From Methanoregula sp. (lineage in GTDB: Archaea > Halobacteriota > Methanomicrobia > Methanomicrobiales > Methanospirillaceae), in assembly GCA_023228295.1 (NCBI GenBank), contig JALOBP010000024.1, forward strand, positions 1 to 34,880: a DNA stretch of 34,880 nucleotides, given 5' to 3'. How positions within the stretch are numbered: position 1 is the first letter of the stretch; every line of letters starts with the position of its first letter. Under the pieces are notes generated by a model, which saw nothing but the letters and a program-made list of their open reading frames with translations, made no database searches and was not told where the DNA came from. The position numbers and the translations under genes were made by a program. Below, piece by piece: positions 7,147 to 15,315 of this stretch.

Positions 7147-8129
7147 GGACCTATCCTCCACGAATTTCCTCCTGCAATATCAGGAAGCCCACCAGAATGC
7201 CCCAAGGAAAAGAAAGGAGAGAATGTGATCCTTCCCATTGTTCCACCAGATCCATTGTCAGGAGCGAGAGATGCTTTTCCTCGCTGCGGTGTGATCCGGA
7301 AAACCATCGCATTTTGACCTGACACTAATGACTGGTCCCACCCGATCTCAAAGAGGTACTCCCCGGGATTAAGCCCGGTGGTGTCGAGATTGTATTCCCA
7401 TTGGTTCTGCTGTTCACCGGTCCGTATCGCAGTGATCGTCTCCGTCCTGGCGGGTATGCGCAAGCCGGTCTTCTCGATCACGGAGGTGTCCTCAATCCTC
7501 ACCATGATCCGGTTCTTCGGCGCCATATTCATCGTCCCGGAGAACATCACATGATCCCCGGTAACTACAGTCAGCGACTCATCAGGGTCCCCCTGCTGGA
7601 AGTGAATAGATGGCTCTTCCACGAAAGTTGTCAGGAGCGTGTAAGAGTCGTCCGTATACCCATCGGTCATCTCATCTCTCAACCGGTCTGAAAGATCTAT
7701 TGCGGCACTGATGTTCAGGAAATTCTGTTCTCCTTCGAAAAGACCCATGCCGTTTTCCAGTATAACATAGTTTTTTTCCTCTGACATGGCAGCACGGAGC
7801 GAGTACTGCCGGTCCTGCCCGGGATCCTGGACGATAATCATGAGGGGACCGCTCCTGAAAGTTCTGGTCACATCTCTCCCGAGGGTCCAATTGATCGTCC
7901 CGTCCGGTGCAGCCGGTACCACTACATACGTGAAAAATGAGGACCCGATCCCCCATATCGCTACTGAGCCGTTCATGGCGCCAGTTCCGGTAATCGTCAT
8001 GGAGTCGCCTTTGGCAAGAGCGATGTTTGAACTTGTTTGAGCGTGAAAGCCGGCAGCACAAGGTGTGATGAGAAGGATCAATCCCACGATTACCAGCGGG
8101 ATTACAGGAATACACTTTACTGACATCAT
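7143..8129 (-). CDS. exported beta-rich protein of unknown function
   Basis: A 328-aa protein with a signal peptide (about residues 1-28, hydrophobic core IPLVIVGLILLI, ending near AAG) and a long beta-rich exported part with repeated GD..M.TGT-type segments (KGDSMTITGTG; TGDHVMFSGTMN). It has some resemblance to methanogen surface proteins of the DUF3821 kind, but this is unconfirmed. It is the first gene of a two-gene operon with the PepSY-like gene. ATG 8129 is chosen over an upstream start because a TATA-like TTTATAATA lies on the minus strand near 8171-8179 and the signal peptide starts here. Confidence 0.75.
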   Translation of the reverse strand: MMSVKCIPVIPLVIVGLILLITPCAAGFHAQTSSNIALAKGDSMTITGTGAMNGSVAIWGIGSSFFTYVVVPAAPDGTINWTLGRDVTRTFRSGPLMIIVQDPGQDRQYSLRAAMSEEKNYVILENGMGLFEGEQNFLNISAAIDLSDRLRDEMTDGYTDDSYTLLTTFVEEPSIHFQQGDPDESLTVVTGDHVMFSGTMNMAPKNRIMVRIEDTSVIEKTGLRIPARTETITAIRTGEQQNQWEYNLDTTGLNPGEYLFEIGWDQSLVSGQNAMVFRITPQRGKASLAPDNGSGGTMGRITFSPFFSLGHSGGLPDIAGGNSWRIGP

Positions 8130-8357
8130 TTTTATCCCGAACTTACGTGTTCGATAAGGAATTGGATGGATATTATAAACGATCTCTGTGATATAACCTG
8201 AACAATAGAACAATACCAGTATTCATGACCACCGGTAGTGACTCCTGCCTGGCCTGTCACGCGTTTTATCCATTGATGTTTCAAGGATCCTGATACATTA
8301 CATCAACAAGGAGTGGAAATTATTTCAGGGGATTGCCTGAACCGGAAGGTTTTCAGG

Positions 8358-9173
8358 TTAAATTTTTTGCCCGATGATTCCCTGAGAGATGGATTCAGTT
8401 AAGGATGCCGGAATAATGGAATTCTGTATTTTCCGGATCGACTCTTCCGCTTCATTGGTAAGGGCAACACGGACCGTTCTTCCCTGACGATCAATGTTGA
8501 CTATTCCTTCATGCAGGAGTCGCTGCACTCTCCAGCTTATAACCGGGGGTGAGATACCAATGGCACTTCCTATCTCCTGCTGGGTTGCATTTGGGTGATT
8601 GATAAGATAGGTAAGCATTGCACGATCCGGTCCGCTCCGGAACCTGCAGACCACGATCGTATCGTTCCTGGATATTTCGAACTCTTTAGGAAGATATCGC
8701 GAGAAGATACCGTCCCTGACACAGGTTATTTTTTTTGTGAGGATGAGGATTGCAAGGTGATAGCGGAGCGTTCCCCGATTTATATCGATCAGGTGCCGGA
8801 GTGCATTGAAGTGGATACCAGGATCTTCTTTGATCGCGTTGAAAATTCTTGCCCGTGTCGGCTCTTCAAGGACGGTCTTTGTTGAAATAATGCGAAAGGT
8901 GAGATATATCCCAAAGCCAGCACATGAGAAGAGTATTATCTCAACAGGATTCACCAAGGCAGGTGACACAGAATGGATGAGGTAAAGTAAGAGATCAACG
9001 GGTCTCATCTGCCAGCGGGGAACGGGTATGCCATCGGTGTGGACACCAAACAGGGGAATGTAAACCAGTTCAAGGAGACAGAACCCGATAAACAGGCCCC
9101 ATGCTGCCAGACAGAGATATCGGCGAATTGGGTGATGCGCGTGATCCGCGCTTAATCTCTCGCTCCCGTTCAT
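8358..9173 (-). CDS. membrane-anchored double winged-helix transcriptional regulator
   Basis: A 271-aa protein with two membrane spans in the first 110 residues (LCLAAWGLFIGFCLLELVYI; VEIILFSCAGFGIYLTFRII), then two winged-helix units: one around ARIFNAIKEDPGIHFNALRH with RGTLRYHLAIL, another around LINHPNATQQEIGSAIGISP with ISWRVQRLLHEGIV. Membrane-bound winged-helix proteins of this layout are common in Methanomicrobiales. It lies between two divergent sets of exported-protein genes and is a plausible regulator of them. ATG 9173 is preferred, with GGGG 8 bases upstream; an upstream start at 9239 is possible. Confidence 0.85.
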   Translation of the reverse strand: MNGSERLSADHAHHPIRRYLCLAAWGLFIGFCLLELVYIPLFGVHTDGIPVPRWQMRPVDLLLYLIHSVSPALVNPVEIILFSCAGFGIYLTFRIISTKTVLEEPTRARIFNAIKEDPGIHFNALRHLIDINRGTLRYHLAILILTKKITCVRDGIFSRYLPKEFEISRNDTIVVCRFRSGPDRAMLTYLINHPNATQQEIGSAIGISPPVISWRVQRLLHEGIVNIDRQGRTVRVALTNEAEESIRKIQNSIIPASLTESISQGIIGQKI

Positions 9174-9445
9174 GGATACCCCATTTTTTATGATCCGGAT
9201 TTTGATAAGTCTACAGATAACTTTTCTGTGCCAGATCATGAACTGTCGTTTGATATTGTTCTGATTCTGTCACAGAGATCCTTTATACAATTCATCATAT
9301 TTCTATTTAGGGGGCGAAATAGAATTGCTCCCGATTCCGCAGCAGACGGCTTATCGTATGTAACAGTGCCGGTACTGCCATTCAATCCGGCTTCAAACCA
9401 AGGGTATTTAGAGCGAACGTTTTACGGGCCAGAAGGAGACAAATC

Positions 9446-10063
9446 GTGAACGCAAATGGATTTAAGACAGGGACGGTTCTTCTCATCACCCTCCTTCTCG
9501 CAGCCTCACTTTTTGTCACGGTGAGCGCAGTTGAGGAGAAGGGTGTCGTGAGAACCGACGCAAGTAAAGTACAGTTGGAACTGATCAACGAACTCCATGG
9601 GAAGGATATCACCGTTCTCGATTATATGGAAAAAGTCCATCCCGAACACATTGCAGGGATTTCGGAATCCGCTAAAAAGAATATGGCCGCTCAGAAAATG
9701 AAGTGGTGGGGTAAGGAACTATCACCCGGTGAGAAATCCATCCTCACACCAGCAGTGTCAGTTATTGCTACCGGTTATACGGCAGACTGGCGGACCATAC
9801 ATTTTGAAGGTACTTGCACAGCATCAGGAATGGCAAATCCTCCGTCATATATTTATGTCGAGGCATTCCTGATTGACACAGAAACGGGAAACAGTGTAGA
9901 TTCTACATCGGCGAGTTCAAGAGATGGCGTGTGGTCGATAACTGCACCGAAGAACAAGTTATATCCTGACAATGGAGAGTATAAAGTATATGCATGGGGA
10001 TATATCCCATATCCATACTATGCCGATGATGAAGACGAAACAAATGAGTTTGATTTCCCATAA
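9446..10063 (+). CDS. secreted protein of unknown function
   Basis: A 205-aa protein with a clear signal peptide (core TVLLITLLLAASLFVTVSA, cleavage near residue 28), a helical segment with Lys-rich stretches, and a beta-rich C-terminal domain ending in an acidic tail (DDEDETNEFDFP). GTG 9446 is chosen because GGAG at 9435-9438 is correctly spaced. No family is recognised. The next gene starts 14 bases after its stop, so the two are probably co-transcribed. Confidence 0.8.
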   Translation: MNANGFKTGTVLLITLLLAASLFVTVSAVEEKGVVRTDASKVQLELINELHGKDITVLDYMEKVHPEHIAGISESAKKNMAAQKMKWWGKELSPGEKSILTPAVSVIATGYTADWRTIHFEGTCTASGMANPPSYIYVEAFLIDTETGNSVDSTSASSRDGVWSITAPKNKLYPDNGEYKVYAWGYIPYPYYADDEDETNEFDFP

Positions 10064-10077
10064 CTTTTTTTCCTCTC

Positions 10078-11397
10078 ATGAATAATCAAAAGTTCAGAAT
10101 TTTTTCAGGTATAATCTTGTTCTGTCTGATCACACTCTCCTCTGCGTCTGCATCTGAAACAGCACCCGGAACCGAGACAGTTCTCTTCACTCTCCATGGT
10201 CAGCCCACCCACTTCGCCTTTGATTGCGACAGGCTATTCTTCCTTCAGGATAATCGCCACCAGAACGCCACTGAACGGGGATTGTATCTTTATAATCTTA
10301 CAAAGGGATCAAAACGGCTTGTTATCCGGATTGGGGAACGATCAGAAAGAAATTTATCCGGGAACATACCTGCTGTACTTGAAATTGCCGGGATGCCAGT
10401 GGTTTCCGGTGATCAGGTTGTGTTCAGTGAAATCGGGATTATGCTGACGAATATCTCAACAGGATCAACCGTTCAGCTCACGAACAGGGATGATGCAACG
10501 CTCCCGGTCTCAGAGCTAAAGCATAACCAAAATCCCTGGATTGACGGGGATCGGATAGTCTGGACCGAACATGGGGGAGGTTTTTATTCCAGCAATTCTG
10601 GGGGGAGGGTAGTATTGTTAAACCTGACTTCCGGTGAGAAACAATATGTTCCGGCCAGTATACCGGGAAACCAGAGCTACCCGAGGATATCTGGGAACTA
10701 TCTTATCTGGAGGGACTCCAGCAGCGAAGGACGGGATTACCCGGACCTCTATCTCTTTAATCTCATAACCGGAACTGAGACGCGACTTACTACGCCAAAG
10801 ATGTTGAGAGGTATTCCGTACATTCAGGGCGATCATGTGTTCTGGGAGGAGAAGAATCCCATGGGGATTGATACCATCATCCAGTATACTCTTTCAACCG
10901 GGACTCGCTCGGATCTCGGACCCGGATGGACGAGTCAGATCGATGTCTATCCCCCGGTTTCCGATCACAGAATTGTGTGGTTGGCATCCAAGAATCCATT
11001 TGCGTCCCAGAACCTGTTTACCATCATTGAAGAAGAAGATGCAATAATGGTCATGGATTTGGATACCGGGGAAAAAAACCAAATCACGCCATTCAGCGGG
11101 GGATTGTCTTTCCCCATGATCTTTGGCAACAGGATTATCTATACCAGGGGCGCAGGGAAAGACTGGGAACGGGAACCACGGGAGGTTGTGCTCTTTACCC
11201 TCACCCCGCGTCAGATGCTCTCTGCAAGTACAATAAAGGCCGAAACAGTGACTGGGGCAAACGCAACTCCTTCCATCCCACCAAACCAGAAACCGATATC
11301 CTTCCCCATGACAACCCCGACAGCATCCCCGGGGTTTTCATTAATATTCCCGATTATCGGCCTGATGGCAGTCATTGTTCTCAGGATGAACCGGTAA
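10078..11397 (+). CDS. exported TolB-like beta-propeller with PGF-CTERM-like tail
   Basis: A 439-aa protein with a signal peptide (about 1-27), then at least five propeller-blade repeats of the pattern GDRIVW...LYNLTSGEK (for example GNYLIWRDSSSEG, GDHVFWEEKN, GNRIIYTRG). A Thr/Pro-rich linker leads to a final 22-residue tail opening with PGF, a hydrophobic span and ending in Arg. That tail matches the PGF-CTERM layout processed by archaeosortase, so the propeller is probably held at the cell surface. It follows the 205-aa secreted protein in one operon. Confidence 0.85.
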   Translation: MNNQKFRIFSGIILFCLITLSSASASETAPGTETVLFTLHGQPTHFAFDCDRLFFLQDNRHQNATERGLYLYNLTKGSKRLVIRIGERSERNLSGNIPAVLEIAGMPVVSGDQVVFSEIGIMLTNISTGSTVQLTNRDDATLPVSELKHNQNPWIDGDRIVWTEHGGGFYSSNSGGRVVLLNLTSGEKQYVPASIPGNQSYPRISGNYLIWRDSSSEGRDYPDLYLFNLITGTETRLTTPKMLRGIPYIQGDHVFWEEKNPMGIDTIIQYTLSTGTRSDLGPGWTSQIDVYPPVSDHRIVWLASKNPFASQNLFTIIEEEDAIMVMDLDTGEKNQITPFSGGLSFPMIFGNRIIYTRGAGKDWEREPREVVLFTLTPRQMLSASTIKAETVTGANATPSIPPNQKPISFPMTTPTASPGFSLIFPIIGLMAVIVLRMNR

Positions 11398-11473
11398 GAA
11401 TTCGGGGATTATAAAGAAAGCGAATCCCGGTTGTTCCAGGAATACGATCTATCTGAAATAATGGAGAGATCGT

Positions 11474-11614
11474 TCAGTGCCGATAGTACAGGTCCAGCAG
11501 TGTCCCGGTCTTTGCATCCACCCAGCCATTCGCCGGGACCGGCCACTGCCAGCCCCGGATCGTTTCGTCATTAAACTGCACCTTCCATGCAAGCGGGACA
11601 CTGCCGGGCTTCGG
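11474..11614 (-). repeat. 141-bp direct repeat of 5938-6078 (3' end of PepSY-like gene)
   Basis: Bases 11474-11614 match 5938-6078 at 138 of 141 positions, in the same orientation. The match begins exactly at the stop codon of the PepSY-like gene and covers its last 47 codons. All three differences are synonymous (Asp, Glu and Ser codons). At 11615 it passes straight into the N-terminal fragment of a membrane-protein gene. Confidence 0.95.
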
Positions 11615-11616
11615 AA

Positions 11617-11804
11617 AGGATCCTGATCCCGACGACCTCTGCCATGCGCAGCGGTACGACCATTACCATAAGACCATAGGCAACGATGAGGAACACAATG
11701 CCCACCAGGATTGACAATGTTTCAGCAAACAGCGGATATCCATTGTTCAGGACCGTCCCGCAGACGAGGAGCGCGGCAACAACCCATGCTTCCCTCACGT
11801 TCAA
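11617..11804 (-). pseudogene. N-terminal fragment of the multi-span membrane protein
   Basis: On the minus strand, from a TTG at 11804, about 62 codons (NVREAWVVAALLVCGTVLNN ... PLRMAEVVGI) align with residues 1-64 of the intact protein at 20685-21272 (MNAKEVFLIVTFLAFGALLN ... PLRMGEVIGIG). Homology ends at the junction with the 141-bp repeat. With the C-terminal fragment at 5612-5855 it looks like one gene split by the intervening island, with roughly 50 residues lost. Confidence 0.75.
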
Positions 11805-12004
11805 ATTTTTCTGTGTTATAGCCGGTCTGCCCTGCGGACGATTAAACAAACCGGGTTGATTGCGGGGTTGTGTTATTATCGGAGCGGGCCGCTCCAATCC
11901 CTCTGAGGCTCCCGTAAAAATCACCGCAGGAAATTATTTTTAGAACCCGCCCAATTAAAAAACAGCAAAGGTCCGATGCCGATACATCGATTACGAGGTT
12001 TTTC

Positions 12005-12862
12005 ATGAACAAGACACTGACGGCAATTCTTGCAACCGCGATCACCCTCTGCCTCCTTGTCACGGCAGGGTGTACAAGTACGTCCTCCACGGCCGCAGGC
12101 CCGGCAGTGCAGGCAACCCCGCACTACCCGGCCGTATCGATCAATGCAACGCCCGTACAGTATGCGGAGGTCAACGGGGTTACTCTGGCATACCGGGAAT
12201 ACGGGTCCGGCGACCCCCTCATTCTGGTCCCGGGATTCGGCGCCACCATGGATACTGCATGGAACGAGACCTTCCTTGGGATCCTCGCCTCCCGGTACCA
12301 TGTCTTTACCTATGACCACCGGGGGATGGGGTATAGCGGCGACAATGATGCGACACCGACAATTCCCCAATATGCAGAAGATGCTGCCGGGTTGATGACG
12401 GCTCTTAAGTATGACAGCATGCACGTGTACGGGGCCTCGATGGGATCCACGGTCTCCCAGCAGCTGGTCATCGATCATCCCGAACGCGTCCGGAAACTGG
12501 TTTTGGATTCCGTGACCTACAGCATCCGGGTCCCCGAGACAAAACTCCTGTTCACCATCATTAACGAATCTGCAACCGATCCAACGCAGACGGCTGGTGT
12601 CCGCGAGGAAGCGCAGGCAAACCTTGTGTGGAGCGGCTCATGGGACAACCTGTCCGGGATCGACAAGGATGTCATGCTGGTCGTGGGCACCGATGACGTC
12701 CTGACGCCCGAGGCAGTCACGGTACAGATGGCCGGACAGATCAACGGCTCCTGGCTCGTGCGGTTCAAGGGTCTCCCGCATGTCGGGTCACACTATGCTC
12801 CGGTCGAGTACGGGGAGAATGCCCTCAATTTCCTTGGCATGGACGAATCGCCGCTGGCGTGA
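12005..12862 (+). CDS. alpha/beta-hydrolase lipoprotein
   Basis: A 285-aa alpha/beta hydrolase with a lipobox (LVTAGC, Cys23), so probably lipid-anchored outside the membrane. Visible elements are the oxyanion segment LVPGFGATMD (74-83), the HRGMGYSG turn, the nucleophile elbow GASMGS (Ser145), VVGTDDVLTP with the acid at 230-231, and His259 or His263 near the end. The cap region is shorter than in many haloperoxidase-like members. The substrate is unknown. GAGG lies about 8 bases upstream of ATG 12005. It stands alone, with a hairpin repeat downstream. Confidence 0.9.
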   Translation: MNKTLTAILATAITLCLLVTAGCTSTSSTAAGPAVQATPHYPAVSINATPVQYAEVNGVTLAYREYGSGDPLILVPGFGATMDTAWNETFLGILASRYHVFTYDHRGMGYSGDNDATPTIPQYAEDAAGLMTALKYDSMHVYGASMGSTVSQQLVIDHPERVRKLVLDSVTYSIRVPETKLLFTIINESATDPTQTAGVREEAQANLVWSGSWDNLSGIDKDVMLVVGTDDVLTPEAVTVQMAGQINGSWLVRFKGLPHVGSHYAPVEYGENALNFLGMDESPLA

Positions 12863-12924
12863 GCGGATATCCTTTTTTTTAGTGGCGGGGCCTCGCGGGG
12901 CAAGGTCTTGGATCGGTGAAGGAG

Positions 12925-12978
12925 TACGGTAATCCGTAGCGCAAAACCCGGGCGTGGCGTTTTCGTGCGTGGGGCATC
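12925..12978 (+). repeat. dispersed hairpin repeat, copy 1
   Basis: This shares a block of about 22 identical bases (GGTAATCCGTAGCGC and the next few bases) and a related downstream half with 19202-19255. The hairpin here is imperfect. Each copy lies upstream of one of the two 112-aa paralogues. Confidence 0.7.
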
Positions 12979-13060
12979 GATAAGCGATTTCCAAAAAAAC
13001 CGGTCATCACATCCCAGCCATTGCGTACAATTCAAACCCCACGGCAACAAATTATTCCAA

Positions 13061-13399
13061 ATGAGCTGGACAGAACCCGATGGACTCAGGATCCTCGCCC
13101 AATACGAGCGAAGGAAATCCGAAGAAACGTACCAGGAATCCCTCCGGGTCGATGGCCAGGGAATCATACCGCGGGCAGACCCGAAATACTGCGTGCAGAT
13201 CACCGTAACGGACGATCCCGGCAATTATCGGTTTCCCATTCCACCGGAATTTAACAAACGGGGCTATTTTATTATCATGGCAACGGAACTGCCGGTTACC
13301 ATCCCCTACGGTGCGGAAGTGAAAATTTCCATCATCGAGACAAACCGGAAAGGCGAGATGATCCTCGCCCAGTCCCCGCTGCGGTACCGGACGATCTGA
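13061..13399 (+). CDS. conserved 112-aa protein of unknown function, copy 1
   Basis: A soluble 112-aa protein, charged at the N-terminus (DGLRILAQYERRKSEE) and beta-rich after that, ending in SPLRYRTI. It is nearly identical to the product of 19763-20101, differing at about eleven positions, mostly conservative. No family, membrane span or catalytic motif is recognised. ATG 13061 is supported because both copies begin similarly there (MSWTEPDG / MSRTEPDG) and the leaders diverge just before. A conserved leader block (CACATCCCAGCCATT) precedes both. Confidence 0.8.
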   Translation: MSWTEPDGLRILAQYERRKSEETYQESLRVDGQGIIPRADPKYCVQITVTDDPGNYRFPIPPEFNKRGYFIIMATELPVTIPYGAEVKISIIETNRKGEMILAQSPLRYRTI

Positions 13400-13517
13400 C
13401 GGGGTTTCCCGCCGGCATCCCGAAAGGATTCTTCCCCCGTCTCCATCGCGTTTCCCTCCCCCGGAATTGAACTCCTCTTCGCCGCAGTACCCCCTCTGTC
13501 GGACAACTTCCCGGTAT

Positions 13518-13620
13518 ACCCCCTTTTACGGGGTAAGAAATCCGGGCCCTTAAAAGGCCCGGTTGTACGCGTTTTGCCTCACCCCCTGATTTTACAGAGG
13601 CAATAAATCAGGAAAACGCG
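13518..13620 (+). ncRNA. candidate structured RNA with nested pseudoknot
   Basis: Three elements follow each other. ACCCC/GGGGT (13518-13522/13530-13534) and CCGGGCC/GGCCCGG (13542-13548/13556-13562) are hairpins. Then an outer helix CGCGTTTT/AAAACGCG (13568-13575/13613-13620) encloses two crossing helices: GCCTC/GAGGC (13576-13580/13597-13601) and CCTGATTT/AAATCAGG (13585-13592/13605-13612). This is an H-type pseudoknot whose helices abut the outer stem with no spare bases. No protein-coding frame explains it. Expression and strand are unknown. Confidence 0.5.
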
Positions 13621-14265
13621 GTAATTCTCCCGGAAAAGATCAGGTTTTTCCGACGGGAATTATTGAGGTAATTGGTAGCAACGTTACAATCGCTGATCGC
13701 ATAAGGGCATTCACTAGTGCGGGTGTGTGGGGACCGGCAGGGGGTGTTCCGGAACATTCCCTGCCGGATTAATCCCGGCTGATCCCGTGTCGGACATTTG
13801 TACCCATACGACCCCCTGCACCCTCTCTTTGACTCACGGCAAAAATTTCCGATGTAAAATCCCCAAAACTCCGCACAAAAACGCCCATAGCCGAAGGGGG
13901 TCGCATGGGTACAGTTTGATCCGGACCGGCAAAACACGCTCCGGTCCCGTACCGAAAAGAGTCACCAACTCTGGTCGTCATCCGGTGACAATTTCCAGAA
14001 AAAACCGGTCCGCACCCGGTATTACCTGACCCGGCCGGGCCGGCATATTGTACCCGCCCGACCCACATTTCCCCTATTCCATCAACCCCGCGCCCATATC
14101 GTGAACGGTGCCCCCCGGCCTCACGCTGTATTTCGCTCTCTTTATTATTTATCAGAACCAATGAAAAATTACAAACGGGAATTTACAAATCTCCCGCAGG
14201 GCTGGCACGGGGATTCCCGTCCTCCTCATAGGAAGGGTCATGCGTTTTTTTTAAAGTAACTATAT
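13621..14265. other. hairpin-rich noncoding region
   Basis: No convincing gene is present; the longest frames have implausible composition. Strong inverted repeats are: 13734-13750/13751-13767 (17 bp with two G-T pairs and no loop); 13800-13816/13896-13912 (16 of 17 bp, enclosing 79 bases); GGACCGG/CCGGTCC at 13923-13929/13941-13947; and GTCACC/GGTGAC at 13961-13966/13984-13989. A T-rich, TATA-like stretch at 14246-14265 precedes the next gene. Confidence 0.55.
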
Positions 14266-14280
14266 ATGTGGAGACAGACC

Positions 14281-15294
14281 ATGGAAGAATTCCCCCCGCC
14301 ATTACGGATCCTGCAACTGATTTTCACCGGGCTTGCCATCTTCCTTTTCCTCTTCCTTGTCATTGTACTTGCGATGCCGCAGGAGTTCTTCGGTATCCCT
14401 GCCGTTGCCATGGACAACTCAAGTTCGGACGGACCGCCCTTTGTTGTCACCCGGTCCTTCCTGTTCGGGAAGCAGTCCGAGACGGTCACGGTCGCAGTTG
14501 ACCGGTCAGTGTACGAGGCATCGAAAGACACCCACCGGAACATCATTCTCTTGGGGGACCAGAAAGTGGCGGGAGCACAATATTACAGTGCCATGATCTA
14601 CGACCCGTCGCAGGAGCAGATATATACCGATCTCATCAGCGGGTTCCGGAGGATCCGTGCAGAGCGGAACCTGACCGATGACGAGTATCTGGAACTGATA
14701 GCGGCGTGCATCCAGTCAATCCCCTACAAGGGCGGCGGCAACGCACCCCCGAAGTATCCGGCCGAGCTGCTTGTTGAGGGAATGGGGGACTGCGATGACA
14801 AGAGCATCCTGATCTCGGGGCTCCTTGCCCGCGAGGGATACACGGTTGTTCTCCTCAAGTTCGGCCCGGAGGGCCACATGTCCATGGGTGTGGGATCTGA
14901 TGCGTTCCCGTATAAGACGACCGGCTACACGTACCTCGAGGGGATGACCCCGGCCTACGTGGGCTCCCCCACTGCCCACCTCATGATCTCGCTGAACTCC
15001 GATCCCCTTGTAATTCCCGTAGGGGATGGCACGAAGATATACCACAGCGGGAACGAGACGCAGTATCTCATTGCAATGTCCAATCTTGCAAAGGAACGGG
15101 CAGCGGCGCTCTCGCATCGGCTTGACCCGTACCCGGCGTCGGAACAGAATAACACGGAATATCAGGCGCTTGCAGCGGAGCGTGACCGGTATACCGCCAT
15201 CCGTGCATATATCCTCGGCCACCCGTATGACCGGATGGGAGTGTACAAGTACGTGCAGCAGGAGATGGCAGAGAAAGGCGGGACGCCTGTCTGA
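14281..15294 (+). CDS. membrane-anchored transglutaminase-like protein A
   Basis: A 337-aa protein with an N-terminal span (about residues 10-33) and an exported part. It has a conserved DDEYLELIAACIQSIPYK segment and the transglutaminase/papain-like core GDCDDKS (Cys171), GHMSMGVGSD (His199) and YTYLEG (Glu220), which give the expected Cys-His-acid order. Superfamily members cleave or cross-link proteins; the archaeal substrate is unknown. ATG 14281 is preferred over 14266 because GGAG at 14270-14273 is correctly spaced. It is the first of three tandem paralogues; the next starts 21 bases after its stop. Confidence 0.85.
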   Translation: MEEFPPPLRILQLIFTGLAIFLFLFLVIVLAMPQEFFGIPAVAMDNSSSDGPPFVVTRSFLFGKQSETVTVAVDRSVYEASKDTHRNIILLGDQKVAGAQYYSAMIYDPSQEQIYTDLISGFRRIRAERNLTDDEYLELIAACIQSIPYKGGGNAPPKYPAELLVEGMGDCDDKSILISGLLAREGYTVVLLKFGPEGHMSMGVGSDAFPYKTTGYTYLEGMTPAYVGSPTAHLMISLNSDPLVIPVGDGTKIYHSGNETQYLIAMSNLAKERAAALSHRLDPYPASEQNNTEYQALAAERDRYTAIRAYILGHPYDRMGVYKYVQQEMAEKGGTPV

Positions 15295-15315
15295 TCGTTT
15301 GCCAGGAGGAATGCA

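Noticed and set aside
13608..13937. 109-codon minus-strand frame in the hairpin-rich region
   Set aside because: Cys/Arg/Gly-rich product with no domain; the inverted repeats explain the sequence better.
13500..14165. RNase P RNA or SRP RNA
   Set aside because: The conserved core sequences of these RNAs could not be found on either strand.
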